This document shows, one piece after another, positions 1 through 14,850 of a stretch of DNA of 64,000 bases. The notes beneath the pieces were generated by a model. The model was given only the letters and a program-made list of their open reading frames with translations. It searched no databases and had not been told where the DNA came from. Each line of letters begins with the position of its first letter. Positions within the stretch are counted from its first letter, which is position 1. Source of the stretch: Moringa oleifera (taxonomy: Eukaryota > Streptophyta > Magnoliopsida > Brassicales > Moringaceae). The stretch covers positions 3,662,501-3,726,500 of the forward strand of contig JAJFZO010000882.1 of NCBI GenBank assembly GCA_021397835.1. Direction: 5' to 3'. The translations under genes were made by a program, and so were the position numbers.

Positions 1-3000
1 AGCCCCTACTAGTTTCTTGTTAAAGCAAGAACCATTAGTTAATATCTTTAAATGAAATGAGAACTTAAAAGATGCTCTAGCCAAAGCCATATATTAATGG
101 CTTTGCATCAAACTATAACCGAAAAAAGTTATTAAGACATATTTGTTATTACCCACTACTAAATTTCATGTTGAAAATATTACCATGAGTTAATACTTTT
201 CAGTAAAATCAAAACCAAAAAAGGATATTTAGGCCTCATTTGCTTTTCGTCCTTACTAAGTCCTAATTAAAGCTAGAAGCATGAGTTAATGTCTTTGGGG
301 GTGAAACTAGAATAGAAAAAGAGTGTTCTAGCTAAAGCCATGTGTTAATGCTTTTGCATGAAACCTAATTTAAAAAAAAGTGTTGCATTCCTCTTTGCAA
401 TTAGCCACTATTGAACCTTGGTTGAATATAGATCTATCAATTAATACTTTTGAGTGAAATTGGAATTGAAAAAAAGGTGTTTAACCTTGTTTGCGACTAG
501 CCCTTACTATTTCTAGTTAAAGCTAAAACTATGCATTAATGTCTCTAAATGAAGCTCAAACCGAAATGCAAAGTTTAGACGAAACCTTGTATTAATGCTT
601 TTGCATGAAACAAAAATTGAAAAAGGTTTTTTTAAAGCCTATTTGTTGCTAGCCATTACTCAATATTGGTTGAATTTAGAACCATTAGTTAATGATTTTG
701 AGTGATATTTGAATTAAAAAAAGATGTTTATGTCTTATTTACTATTTATCCTTACTTAGTCTTGGTTAAACCTAAAATCATGAGTTAATGTCTTTAAGTG
801 AAATGAGAATTGAGAAAAATTTTATAGCCAAAGCCATATGTTAATGTCCTTGTAGGAAAACAAAATATAAAATAAGTGTTTTTAGTCTTTTCACTATTAG
901 CCACTACTAAACCTTAGCTTAATACAAAAAAGCATGAGTTAATGTTTTTGAGTGAAATCAATTTTTTTAAAAAAAGTATTTGGCATGTTGTCTTTTAGCC
1001 CTTACTAGATTCATTAGTAAATGTGTTCCCGTGAAAAGAGAATGGAAAAAATGATGTTATAGCCAAAGCCATGTATTAATGCCTTTGCATTAAACTAGAA
1101 CTGAAAAAAAAAAAGATGTTTCAAGTCTATTTGCTACAAGCCATTACTAAACCTTGGATGAAAACAAATCACAAGTTCATGCTTTTGAGTGAATCGGAAT
1201 AAAAAAAGTGTTCTGATAAATAAAAAAAAGGAATCGAAAAGGGGCATTTATGCCTTGTTTATTATTAGCTCTATCTAAGTTTTGTTTAGAGGTAGAACCA
1301 AGGGTTAATGTCTTTAAGTGAAATGAGAACCAAAAAAGAGTGTTCTAATCAAGGCCATATATATTAATACCTTTGCATCAAACTAGAACCAAAAAAAAGG
1401 ATGTTTCAAGCCTGTTTCCTACTAGGCACTACTAAACCTTGGATGAATACAAAACCACAAGTTAATGCTTTTGAGTGAATGAGAATTAGAAAGGGCATCT
1501 ATGCCTTATTTACTATTAACTCTTATTAAGTCATGGTTAAAGGTAAAACCAAAGGTTAAATATCTTTAATTGAAATGAGAACCGAAAAAGGCTATTCTAG
1601 TCAAAGTCATGTGTTAATATCTTTTCATGAAATAAGAATAAAAAAAGGTTGCTATAAGCCTATTTGCTATTAGCCACTGCTAAACCATGGTTGAATATAA
1701 AACCATGAATTGATAATTTTGAGTGAAATTGGAATCGAAAAAAGGTATTTAATCCCTATTTTCTATTAACCCTTGCTAAGTCCTAATTAAAGCTAGAACC
1801 ATGAGATCCAAAAAGAGTGTTCTAGCCAAAGCCATATGTTGATGCCTTTGGATGAAATCTACCCAAAAATGTGTTTCAAACCTGTTTGCTCTTAGCCACT
1901 ATTAAGCTTTGGTTGAATATAAAACCTTGAGTTAATGTGTTTGAATGAAATCAAAACCCTAAAAGGTATTTAAGCTATGTTTACCATCAACTCTTATTAA
2001 GTCTTGGTTAAAGTCTAAATCATGGGAAATATCTTTGATTGAAAGAAAAATTGAAGGAGGTTATTCTAGCCAAAGCCATGTGTTATTGCCTTTGCATGAA
2101 TTCAAAACCAAGAAAACATATTTCAAGTCTTTTGCTATTAACTACTACTAATTCTTTTGAGTGACATTAGAACCAGAAAAGGTTATTTAACCCCTATTTG
2201 CTATTAGCCTTTACAATATCTTGATTAAAGTTAAAACCATGGGTTAATATATCTGAGTCAAATGAGAACTGAAAAAATAGTATTCTAGCTAAAATCCTTT
2301 GTTGATGTCTTTGCATGAAATTATAACCGAAATAGGGTATCTCACGCATATTTGTCATCAGCCACTACTAAACCTTGGTTGAAAATATAACCATGAGTTA
2401 ATGTGAAATCGAAACCAAAAAAAGGTATTAATCCCCATTTTCTTTTAACCCTTATTAAGTCCTAATTAAAGTTAAAAGCATGAGGTAAAGTCTTTCAATG
2501 AAACAAGAACAGAAAAAGAGTGTCCTAGTCAAATCCATGTTTTAATGCCTTTGCATGAAAGCTGAAAGGGTGTCTTGTTTTCTATGAGCCAGCACTAAAT
2601 CTTAATTGAATATACAACCACAACTTAGTACTTTTGAGTGAAATCTGAATAGTAAAAGTGTATTTATACCGTATTTGCTATTAGCCCTTACTAAGTCTAG
2701 GTAAAGCTAGAACGTTAGGTTTATGTCTCTTGGTGAAGTTTGAAAAATGAGTTCTAGCAAAAGTCATGTTAATGCCTTTGCATGAAACTAAAACAAAAAA
2801 AGAATGTTTGAAGCTTGTTTGTTGTTAGCCACTACAAAACTTTAGTTGAATACAAAACCATTTGTTAATGCTAAGTTCAACCATAATTGAAAATTTGTAT
2901 TTAAGCTTTGTTTACTATTAGCTTTTACAAAGTCCTGATTAAATCCAAAAATATGGCTTAATAATGTCTTTGAGTGAATTGAGAATCGAAAAAAAGTGTC

Positions 3001-6000
3001 CTAGCCAAAGTTATATTTTAATGCCTTTGCATGAAACCAGAATGGAAAAAATGTGTTTCAAGTTTGTTTGTTATTAACCACTACTGAACCTTTGTTGAGT
3101 ATAAAACTATAAGTATTACCAAGTCCTACTTAAGTTCATAACTATGGGTAAATGCCTTTGAGTGAAACGTGAACCGAAAAAAGATTTTTTAGCCAAAGCC
3201 AAGTTTTAATTCCTTTGCATGAAACAAAAGCTTAAAATGGTGTTTTGTCCTATTTATTATTAGTCACTAGTAGATCATAGTTAAATACAAAATCCTGAGT
3301 TAATGCTTTGAGATAAATTATAACCACAAAAGGATATCTAAACTTTTTTTACTTTTAGCTCTTACTAAGTTCTTGTTAAAGTAAGAATCATGGTAAATGT
3401 CTTTGAATGAAACGAGAACCAAAAAAGGTGTTTTAGCCAAAAGGCATGAGTTAATGCTTTTGAGTGAAATTAGGATAAAAAAAATGGTATTTAAGCCATT
3501 TTGCTATTAGTGTTACTAATTCTAGCTAGAACCATGGTTTAAACTCTTTAAGTGAAACAAGAACTATAAAAAGGTTTTCTAGCCAAAGCCAAATTTTAAT
3601 GTCTTCACATGAATAGAAGCTGAAAAATGGTGTTTTAGGCCTACTTCGCTAGTAGACTTTGGTTGAATATGAGAACATGAGTTAATACTTTTAGAAAAAT
3701 TGAAACTGAAAATGATATTTAAGTCATGTTTACTGTTGACTCTTACTAGTTTTGGCTAAAGCAAGAACCATAGGTAGTCTTTGAGTGAAAAGAACTAAAA
3801 AGTGTGTTGCAGCCCAAGCCATGACTTAATGCATTTGCATGAAAATAGAGCAAAGAAAGAGTGTTATTGGCTTCTTTACTGTTAGCCAACACAAAACCTT
3901 GGTTGAATATAAAACTATGAGTTAATGCTTTTGATTGAAATTAGAGTATTTAAGCATTATTTGCTAGTGATCATTATTAAGTGTTGGTTAAAGTTAGAAC
4001 TATGGATTAGTATATTTGGGTGAAATAAGAATAGAAAAAGGATGCCATAGTCAAAGCTCCATGTTAATGCCTTTACATGAAACCTGAACGGCAAAAGTTT
4101 ATTTCAGGACTGTTTGCTATTGGCCATTCTAATTTATAGTTGAATATAAAACCATGAGTTAATGCTTTTTAGTTCAATCGAAACTAAAAAAGTTTATTTA
4201 AGCATATTTGCTTTTAGTTCTTCCTAAATCTTAATTGGTTAAATTGAAAACCATAGGTCAATATCTTTGGGTGAAACGAGAAATGAAAAAGTATCTTCTA
4301 CCCAAAGCCATTTGTTAATGCCTCTGCATGAAACCAAAACTGAAAATGGGTGTTACATGTATGTTTACTATTAGCTACTACTAAATACTGGTTAAATATA
4401 AAACCATAAGTTCATAATTTTAGGTGAAAAGGGAACCCAAAAAGGCTATTTTAGCTTTGTTTACTATTAACTCTTACTAAGTCTAGATTAAAGCCAAAAC
4501 CATAGATTAATGTTTTTGAATGAAATTAGAAATGAAAAAATGGTGTTCTAGCCAAAGATATATATTAATACCTACATAAAACCTGAACCCAAAAAAGGTA
4601 TTTAAGCCTATTTGCTATAAGCCATTATTACACCATGAGCATTCACTTTTGAGTGAAATTAGAATCGAAAGAAAGGTATTTAAGCCCTGTTTGCTTTTAA
4701 TCTTTACTACCGAAACTAAGGGTTAATTTCTTTGAGTGAAACAAGAACTGAAAAAGGGTGTTCTGATCAAAGCCATGTGTTAACATCTTCACATGAAAGA
4801 GGAACACAAAAAAAGTGTTTTGAGTAAAACGAGAATAAAAAAATGGTGTTCTAGCAAAGCCTTATTTGTTGCCTTTGCATGACAATAGAATAGAAAAATG
4901 GTGTTTTGTGGTTGTTTACTATTAACCACTACTGAAACTTGGTTGAACACAAAACAATGAGTTACTGCTTCTAAATGAAATCAAAATCAAAAAAAGATAT
5001 TTAAGCCTTTATTTGCTATTGACCTTTACTAAGATATGGTTAAATCTAAAGTCATGGGCTAATGTCCTTGGGTGAAATGAGAAATGAAAAAGTGTGTTCA
5101 AGCAAAAGGTATATGCCTTTGCATGAAACTTGAACCGAAAAGTATGTTTTATGCCTATAAATATAGATTGAATCTAAAATCATAAGTTAATATTTTTGAG
5201 GGAAATCGGAGCCTTAAAAGAGTATTTACGCTTGATTTGCTATTAGTCTTTACTAAGTCTTGGTTGAAGCTAGAAGCTCAGCTTAATGTCTTTGAGTGAA
5301 ATGAGAATCAAAAAAGAGTTTTCTAACCAAAACCTTGTGTTAATGCCTCATGAAACTAGAATTGAAAAGGGGTGTTTTAGACTTGTTTGTTGTTAAGGAC
5401 TACTAAACTCTGGTTGAATTTAGAATAATCATGAGTTAAGGCTTTTAAGTGAAAGCAAAACTAAAAAAAGGTATTTAAACCCAGTTTACGAGTTGTCCTT
5501 ATTAAGTCTTAGTTAAAGCAAGAACCACGAGAGAACGTCTTTTGAGTGAAACGAGAACCAAAAAAGGTATTTTAACCAAAGCTAAGTTTTAATGTCTTTG
5601 CATGAAATTGAAACTAGAAAAACATGTTTTATGCATGTTTGCAATTAGATGCAACCAAAATTTGGTTGAATACAAAACTATAAGTTAATACTTTTGAGTA
5701 TAATCAAAGTCAAGAAAGGATATGTCACCCTAACTGCTATTAGCTCTTAATAAATCCAGGTTAAAGTTAGAACCATGGGTTAACATTTTTGTGTAAAATG
5801 AAAATCAAAAGGGTAGTATCACTAAAAGCATAAGTTAATGCCTTTGCAAAAAACAGAGAGATGGTATTATAGGCCTATTTGATATCAGTTCCTATAAAAC
5901 TTTGGTTGAATATAGGATCATAAGTTTTTTAAGTGAAAATGAAACTAGAAAAGGGGTTTTTTTTTTTTTTTGCCTCATTTGCTATTAACCCTTACTGAGA

Positions 6001-9000
6001 GCCAGAACTAAAGGATAGTATCTTTGGATAAAGTAAGAACCAAAAAGGATGTCTTGAACAAAGCCCTTGAACAAAAAAAAAAAAAAAGCGTTTTAGTCAA
6101 AACCATGTGTTGATGCATTTGCATGAAGTCAAAACCTAAAAAAAGATATTTCAGGTTTGTTTCCTATTAGCCACATTAAACCATGGTCGAATATAAAACA
6201 TGACGTAATACTTTTGAGTGAAAGTGGAACCATGATATTTAAGCTATATTTGCTATTAGCCTTGACTAAGTCCTCATTAAAGGTAAATTCATGTGTTAAT
6301 GTCTTAAAGTGAGACAATACTCAAAAAATGATATCCTAACCAAAGCCATGTGTTAATGACTTTACATGAAGCAACTGAAAAAGATTATTTTAAGCCTGCT
6401 CCTTTTAGTCACTATTAAACCTTGGTTGAATACAAAATCAGAAGTTCATACTTTTGAGTGAAATTGAAACCAAGAAAAAGGGATTTAAGCTCTACTTGTT
6501 TTTTGCACTAACTAAGTCTTCCTTAAAAATGAAACCATAGGTTAATGTCCTTGAGTGAAACGAAAACTAATAAAAGATAATCTAACCAGAGCCATGTGTT
6601 AATGCCTGTGACTAAAATTAGAATCGAAAAAAGGTGTTACAGATGTGCTTGCTATTAGTTACTACTAAATTTTGGTTAAATATAAAACCATAGGTTAATG
6701 CTTTCGAGTGAAATTAAAGCTTAAAAAATGGTATTTAGCCCTTGTTTGTTATTAACCATTGCAAAATCCCAGTCAAAGCAAGAATCATTGCTTAAACAAA
6801 AATAGAAAAAAGATATTTTAGCCAAAGCCATGTGTTAACTCCTTTGCATAAAACTGTAATAGAAAAAGGGTATGTCTGGCCTGTTTTTTATTAGGCATTA
6901 GTAAATCTTGATTAAGATATAACCATGAATAAATGCTTTTAAGTGAAATTGAAACCGAAAAAAAGTATCTATGCACCATTTGCTATTAACCCTCACTAAA
7001 AGTCTTAGTTAATGCTTGATTCATCATTTAATGTCAATGGATGAAATAAGAATCGAAAAATAGTGCTTTATTCAAAGCCATGTGTTAATGCCTTTGCATG
7101 GAACCTAAATCAATAAGAGTTTTTCAATCTTGTTTGCTATTAGCCACTACCAAACTTTTCATCCAACATAAAATCATGAGTTAATACTTTTGAATTAAAT
7201 TGAAAGAAAAAACTGGCATTTAAGCCACACTTAGCTATTAGCCCTTACTAAGTCTTAGTTAAATCTAGAACTATGGGTTAATTATTTTGAGTGAAGCTCA
7301 AACTGAAAAGCTAGTTCTAGTAAAAGCCATGTGCTAATGCCTTTGCATGAAACTAGAGCGAAAAAAGGTGTTTTAGGCTTATTTGTTGCTAGTCACTACT
7401 AAAACTTTATTGAATTTAAAATCATGAGTTAATGCTTTTCGATGAAATGGGAAATGAAAAATGATATTTAAACCTTGTTCACTATTAGCTCTTACATAGT
7501 CCTAGTTAAAGCCAAAACCAACAGTGAATGTCTTTCAATGAAATAAAATTGAAAAATGATGTTGTATCCAAAGTCATGTATTAATGCCTTCGCATCATAC
7601 TAGAATTAAGAAAAGATGTTTAAGGCCTATTTGCTACTGGTCATTGCTAAACTTTGAGTTAATACAAAATTATGAGTTAATGCTTTCGAGTAAAATCAAA
7701 ATCGAAAAAGGTATTTAAGGCATGTTTACTATTAGCTCTTACTAAGTCATACTTAAAAGCAAAATCAAGGATTAATGTCTTTGAGGGAAACAATAACCGA
7801 AAAAGGGTTTTCTCGCCAAATCCATGTGTTAATGCCTTTACATGAAATGAAAACCCAAAAAGAATGTTAAGGGTTTGGTTGCTATTATCCACTATAAACC
7901 TTGGTTGAATATGACACCCAATGCTTTTGAGTGAAATCGCAACCAAAAAAGGGTATTTATGCCTTTTTTGCTATTTAGCATTACTAAATCTTGGCTAAAT
8001 ACAAAACCACGAGTTAATGCTTTTGAGTGAAATAGGAATTAAAAAAAAATATTAAAACCCTTTTTCCTAGGAGCCCTAAGTTCTTCTTTAAGCCAAAACC
8101 ATGGGATAATTTCTTTAAGTGAAAAAAAAAACTTAGAAAGAGTATTTTAGCCAAAGCCAAGTGTTAATACATTTGCATGGACCCATAATCGAAAAAGTGT
8201 GTTTCAAACTTTTGAGTAAAATTAGATTCGAAAAAGGATATCTAAGCTTTGTTTGGTATTAATCCTTACTAAGTCCTTGTTAAAACCAAAATCATGGGCT
8301 AATGTCTTTAGGTGAGATGATAAGTAAAAACGAGTGTTTTAGTCAAAGCCATGTGTTAATACTTTTGCATGAAAGTAGAACCAAAATAGGGTGTTTCTAG
8401 GTTGTCTGCTGTTAGCCAATCTAAACCTTGGTTAAATATAAAATCATGAGTTAATGTTTTTGAGTAAAATTGGAACCAAAAAAGGGTGTTAAAGCCTTAT
8501 ATACTATTAACTCTTCTAGTTAAAGTCATAACCATGGTTAATATTTTTATTTTAGTGAAATGACAATCGAAAAAGGATATTATAGCCAAAGGCATGTGTT
8601 AATACCTTTGCATGAAACCAACACCGAAAAAGGGCTTTGCAAGCCTATTACTAAACCTTGGTTGAATATAAAATCATGATTTAATGCTTTTGATTGACAA
8701 CGGAACCAAAAAAGGGTATTTATGTTCTCTTAGCTATTAGCCCTCACTAAGACTAGTTAATGCCAGAGCCATGGATTATAATGCCTTTGAGTAAAAAGAG
8801 AATCGAAAAAGGAAGTTTTAGCCAAAGCAATATGTTTATGCCTCATAAAACTAGAACGAACAAAGGATGTTTTAAGCATGTATGTTATTAACTACTACTA
8901 AACTTTGATTGAATATAAAACAATAAATGAATGCTTTTGGGTGAAAGTAGAACTGAAAAATGAAATTAAACCTTGTTTGTTATTAGCTTTTAATAACTCA

Positions 9001-12000
9001 TGGTTAAAATAAGAACCATGGGTTAATATCTTTGAGTGAAATGAGAACCGAAGAACAATATTCTAGCTAAAGTGAAGTGTTGATGTCTTGCATAAACCTA
9101 GAACGAAAAAAAGGTGTTTCATGCCTTTTGCTATTGAATACTGCTAACCCTTGGTTGAATATGAAACCATGAAATAATACTTTTGAGTGAAATTGAAATT
9201 AAAAAAAAAAGATAATTAACTCTTACTAAGTTCTGGTTAACCACAATACCATGGGTTAATATCATTGACTAACACAAGAACCAAAAGAAGGTATTCTAGC
9301 AAGATCCATGTGTAAATGCCTTTGTAAGAAACCATAACAGAAAAAAGGTATTTTAGGCTTGTTTACTATTAGCCACTGCTAAATTTTTGTTGAATATAAA
9401 ATTATGATTTAATGCCTTTGAGTGAAATCAAAACCAAAGTAGGATATTGAAGCCTTGTTTGCTATTGGCATTTACTAATTCTCGATTAAAGCCAAAACCA
9501 TGGATTAATGTCTTTAAGTGAAATGAGAATCAAACAAGGCTGTTTTAGCCAAAGACTTGCATTAATACCTTTGCATGGAATCGCTATTAGCGACTACTAA
9601 ACCTTATTTTAGTATAAAACCATGAGTTAATGCTTTTGAGTGAAATCAGACCTAAAAAGGAGTATTTTTTCTTTGTTTACTATTAGCCCTTACTAAGTCC
9701 TCATTAAAGCCAAAACCTTGAATTAAAGTCTTTGAAAGCAATAAGAACTGAAAAAGGATGTTCTAACCAAAGCAATGTGTTAATTGCTTTGCATAAAACC
9801 CAAAAAAAAAAAAAGTTGTTTCAAGTCCTTTTACTATTAGTCACTAATAAACTGTGGTTTAATATAAAATCATGAATTAATGGTTTTGAGTTAAATCAGA
9901 ATCGTAAAAAGGTATTTAAGTCTTGTTTGCTTTTAACCCTTATTAAGTCCTAGTTAAATCCAAAACCATGCATTAATATGTTTAAGTGAAACGAGAACAA
10001 AAAAATAAATAAATGACGTATCGCAGGCAAGTTCGCTATTAGTCACTATTAATGTTAGTTGAATATAAAACCATGAGTCGACGCTTTCGAGTGAAATCAA
10101 AAATGAAAAAAAATGGTATTTAACCACGAAAAAATATATTCGAGTGAAATGAGAAACAAAAAATGATGTTCTAGCCAAAGCCATGTATTAATGTGTTTGC
10201 ACGAAACCGAAGCCGAAAAAAAGTGTTTCACGCTTGTTTCTTATTACTCACTGCTAAAACTTGGTTGAATACATAGCCATGAATTACCTCTTTTGAATAA
10301 AATTGGAATCAAAAAAGGATATCTAATGGTTGCCAAAACCATGGGCTAATGACTTTGGGTGAAACTCAAGTTGAAAATGGCTATTCTAGTCAAAACCATG
10401 AGTTAATACCTTTGTATGAAATTAGAATTGAAAAAGGGTATTTCTATGACTATTTACTATCAGTCACTACAAACCTTTAGTTGAATATAAAATCATGACT
10501 TAAAGCTTTTGAGTAAAATTAAAACAAAAAAAAAAGTATTAGAACTCCATTTGCTATTAGTCCTTACTAAGTCTTAGCTAAAGTTAGAACCATGGGTTAA
10601 TGTTTTTGAGTAAAACGAGAATCAAAAAAGAGTGTTCTAGGTTGAGTCAAATGTGATAATGCCTTTACATGAAACCAAAACCCAAAAAGGATGTTTCAAG
10701 CCTATTTGTTATTAGCCATCACTAAACGTTAGTTAAACATAAAACTGTGAGTTAACATTTTTTTTTTACTAAGTTATGGTTAAAGCCAAAACTATGGATT
10801 AATATCTTTGAGCAAAAAAAAGTCAAAAAAGAGTGTTCCAGCCAAAGCAATATGTTAATTAATGCCTCATGAAACTAGAACTGAAAAAGGATGTTTCAAG
10901 CCTATTTCTAACCAACCACTATTAAACTTTGGTTGAATATAAAACCGTGAACTAATGCTTCTGGGTGAAAGTGAAATGAAAAATTGGTACTTCTGCTTGT
11001 TATTAGCTCTTACTAAGTCTTAGTTAGAGCAAAAACCATGGGTTAACATTTTTAAGTGAAACAAGAACCAAAAAATAGTGTTCTAGCCGAAGCGAAATGT
11101 TAATGTCTTTGCATGAATCTAGAGCCAAAAAAAGGTATTTCATGCATGTTTGCCATTGGCTACTACAAAATATTGATTGAATACAAAACCATGAAATAAT
11201 GCTTTTGAGTGAAATTGGAATTGAAAGAGGATAATTAAGCCTTATTTACTATTAGTTGTTACTAAGTCCTGGTTAACCCTAGAACCACGAGTTAATATAT
11301 TAGAGTAAAACGTGAACTAAAAGAGAGTATTTTAATCAAATCTATGTGCAAATGCCTTTGCAAGAACTTATAAAGAAAAAAGATTTGTTATTAACCACTA
11401 CTAAACTTTTGTTGAATATAAAATTATAAATCAATACTTTTGGGTGAAATCAAAATCGAGAAAGGATATTTCAGCCTTATTTGCTATTAGCCCTTATCAA
11501 GTCCTAATTAAAGCTAAAGACCACTAGAGGCTAATGTTTTTGAGTGCAATGAGAATAAAAAAAGGTTGTTCTAACCAGAACCATCTATTAATCCCTTTAC
11601 ATGAAACAAAAACTTCTTTGCTATTAGTGACTACTAACCTTGTTTAAGACAAAATCATGAGTCAATGCTTTTTAGTGAAATTGGTATCGAAAAAGGTTAT
11701 TTCACCCTTGTTTGTTATTAGCCCTTACTAAGTCCTCATTAAAGACAAAACTTTAGGTTAATGTCTTTGAGTACAACAAGAATTGAAAAAGATTGATCTA
11801 GCCGAAACAATGTGTTAATGGCTTTGCATGAAACCCGAATAAAAAAAAAGTGTTTCAGGCCTTTTTGCTATTAGCTATTAATAAACCATGGTTAAATTTA
11901 AAACCATGAATTAATGCTTTTAAGTTAAATTGGAGTCAAAGAAAGATATTTAAGCATTGTTTGCTATTAACCCTTACTAAGTCCTAGTTAAAGGCTGAAC

Positions 12001-13860
12001 CATGGGTTAATGTATTTAAGTGAAATGAGAACTAAAAAGGGCAGGCTAGTTTGCTATTATTAGCTAGTACAAAACTTTAATTGAATATAAAACCAAGAGT
12101 TAATGCGTCTGAGTAAAATCAAAAATAATAAAAGGGTATTTAAGTAATGTTTGTTATTAATCATTTTTAGAACCATTGGTTAATGTATTTAAGTAAAATG
12201 AGAATCGAAAAATGGTGCTCTAGTCAAAGCCATATATTAATGCTTTTACATGAAACTAGAATTGAAAAAGGGCATTTCAGGCTTGTTTCCTATTAGCCAC
12301 TACTAAAACTTGGTTGAACATAAAACTATAAGTTGATGTTTTTAAGTGAAATTGGAGGATATTTATGCCTTGTTTACTATTAATCTTTACTAAATCCTAG
12401 TTAAAACCGAAATCATGGGCTAATATCATTGGGTAAAACGAGAATTGAAAATGGCATTCTAGCCATGTGTTAATTGCTTTGCATGAAACCAGGACCAAAA
12501 AGGATGTTTTTGGGCTGTTTTCTATTAGCCATGGCTAAAGCTTGGTCGAATATTAAACCATGAGTTAATGCTTTTGACTAAAATTGAAACCGAAAAAAGG
12601 TATTAAAGCCTTGCTTCTTATTAGCCTTTACTATGTTCTTCTTAAAGTTAGAACCCTGGTTAATGTTTTTGAGTGAAATTAGAATCAAGAAAAGGTGTTA
12701 TAGACAAATCCTTATGATAATAACTTTGCATGAAATCAAAACTGAAAAAAAGATGTTTCATGCCTACTTGTTATTAGTCACTACTAAACCTTGGTTGAAT
12801 ATAAAGCCATGAGTGCTTTTGAATGAAATTGGAATCGAAAAAGGATAGTTAAGTCCTCTTAGCTATTAGCCCTCATTAAAACCTCATTACAACCAAAACT
12901 ATGAGTTGATGTCTTTGAGTAACATGAGAATCAAGAAAGATGTTCTAGGCAAAGCCTTGCCTTAATGCCTTACTAAAAAAAGGTGTTTTAGGTTTATTTC
13001 CTATTGGTCATTATTAAATCATGGTTAATGTCATAAGTTAAATGCTTTTGAGTGAAATTGGAATAAAAAAAGGATATCTAAACTCTATCTGCTATTAATC
13101 CTTAGTTAATGTCACAACCATAGGTTAATATCTTTGAGTGAAATGAGAATCGAAAAAGGGTGTTTCGGTCAAAGGTATGTGTTAATGTCTTTGTATGAAC
13201 TAGAAGAACAAGTGTATTTCAAGCTTGCTTGTTTATCCACTACTAAACTTCAGTTGAATATAAAATCTTGGGTTAATGCTTTTGAGTAAAATAAGAGCAA
13301 AAAATAGTGAGCCTTGTTAAAGATGGAATCATAGAATACTGTCTTTGAGTGAAACGAGAACTGAAAAAAGGATGTTCTTGCCAAAGTTATATGTTAATGC
13401 CTTTGCATGAATCCAAAACCAAAAAAAGGTGTTTTAAGCCTCGGTTAGATGCAAAATTATGAGTTTATGCTTTCAAGTGAAATAGAATCGAAAAAAAGTA
13501 CTTAAGCCTTGTTTGCTATTAATCTTTATTAAGTTGGGTTGAATCCAAAACTATGAGTTAATATCCTTGGGTGAAACGAAAACGGAAAAAAAGTGTTCTA
13601 CCAAAGCCATGTGTCAATGCTTTTGCATGAAAGTATAACCAAAAAGAGGTGTTAAAAGGCCCATTTACCATTTAACCACTATTAAACTTTGGTTGACTAC
13701 AAAATCATGAGTTAATACTTTTGTGTGAAATTGAATCTTAAAAATAGTTCTTAAAGCCTTATTTTCTATTAGCCATTACTAAGCCCCTAGTTGAAGCCTA
13801 AACTATTTGCTATTGCCGTTGAGTGAAACAAGAATCAAAAGTACCTCCTGGTTGAAACTA
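1..13860. repeat. Degenerate tandem repeat array, ~240-bp composite unit (A-B-C)
   Basis: The stretch is a continuous, non-coding, AT-rich tandem array that runs off the left edge of the window. Each composite unit has three related parts. A contains the block ttaatgcctttgcatgaaa and ends near a 'ctactaaaccttggttgaat' segment. B contains 'gagttaatgcttttgagtg' and ends near 'cttactaagtcctagttaaa'. C contains 'gggttaatgtctttgagtg' and breaks off after 'gtgttctagccaaa'. A and B are each about 95 bp and C about 57 bp. Successive 'tttgcat' landmarks between about 1,070 and 3,200 are 189-277 bp apart, average near 240, so roughly 57 units lie here. Individual units differ by many substitutions and small indels, so the array looks old. 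I saw no inserted transposon and no credible gene. Confidence 0.93.
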
Positions 13861-14850
13861 AAACCATAAATTAATACCTTTGAGTGAAGGTAGAATTGAC
13901 GAAAGGTGTTTTGGCCTTACAACTATGCCCTTGTCAATGCCAAAATCATGGGTTATGCCTTCTGAGTGAAACTAGAATGAGAAAAAAGTGTTTTACCCTT
14001 ATTTGCATCCAATACTAAGTCATAGTTGAAGCTAAAACCATTGGCTAACATTTTAGTGAAATCATAACAGAAAAAAAAGATATTTTAGCCTTCTTTGCTC
14101 TAAGTTTTAGTTGAAGCCATAATAATGGATGCCTTTGCATAAACCAAAACTGAAAAATCATCTTTTGTCCATGTCTGTTGTTGATCCTTACTAAATCTTA
14201 GTTGAAGTCAAAACCATGAAGATGAGTCAAAGTTGTTAAAAGGTAAAATAAGAACCTAAAAGGGTGTCTTGGCTCCAGTTGCTATTAGCCATTAAAAGGT
14301 CCTAATTAAAGTCAGTAAGTATGAGTTAATTCTTTTAGTCATTACTAAATCTTGGTTAAAGCTAAAACTATTGGTCAATCACTTTAAGTAACATTAGAAT
14401 AGAAAAAAGGATGTTCTGACGTGTTTGCTATTAACCATTACTAAATCTTGACTGAAGCCAAAAAAAACATGAGTTAATAGTTTGATATGAAATAACAACT
14501 GATAGGGGGTGTTTTGACCTGTTTGCTATTAATCGCTACTAGTTCATCTTAAGCCCAAAACTCATGGACTAATATTTTTATATGAAACCAAAGCCCAAAG
14601 AAAGGTGTTTCGGCCGTATTGTCTATTAGTTTTTATTAAGTCATGCTTAAATTCAAAACCATGGATTAATACCTATGAAACTAGAATCGTGTCTGAGCCT
14701 TGTTTGCTTTAAGTAACTATTGAGTCCTATTTCAAACCGAAACTATGAATTAATACCTTCAATTAAAATTAGAACAAGCGCAAAAATGTCTTACCCTTGT
14801 TTGCTATTAACCACTATTAAATCTTTGAATGAATTAATGCCTACTAAACT
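13861..14850. repeat. Right edge of the array: simple ~85-107-bp monomers
   Basis: The same repeat family continues, but the A-B-C order is gone. 'Catggattaatacc'-like starts recur at about 13,861, 13,946, 14,036, 14,121, 14,210, 14,317, 14,366, 14,468, 14,552, 14,659 and 14,743. That is mostly 84-107 bp apart, with one 49-bp interval. Most copies retain the 'tttgctattagcc' middle segment that the short C subunit lacks. Similarity fades after about 14,830. This looks like a non-homogenised array edge that keeps the ancestral monomer. Confidence 0.8.

Noticed and set aside
6129..10184. Minus-strand open frames of 62-89 codons in the tandem array
   Set aside because: They consist only of repeat sequence, have no recognisable domains and appear by chance in AT-rich tandem DNA.
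1..14850. CRISPR-like array
   Set aside because: Repeat units are long, degenerate and contiguous without unique spacers, and the surrounding genome is a plant.
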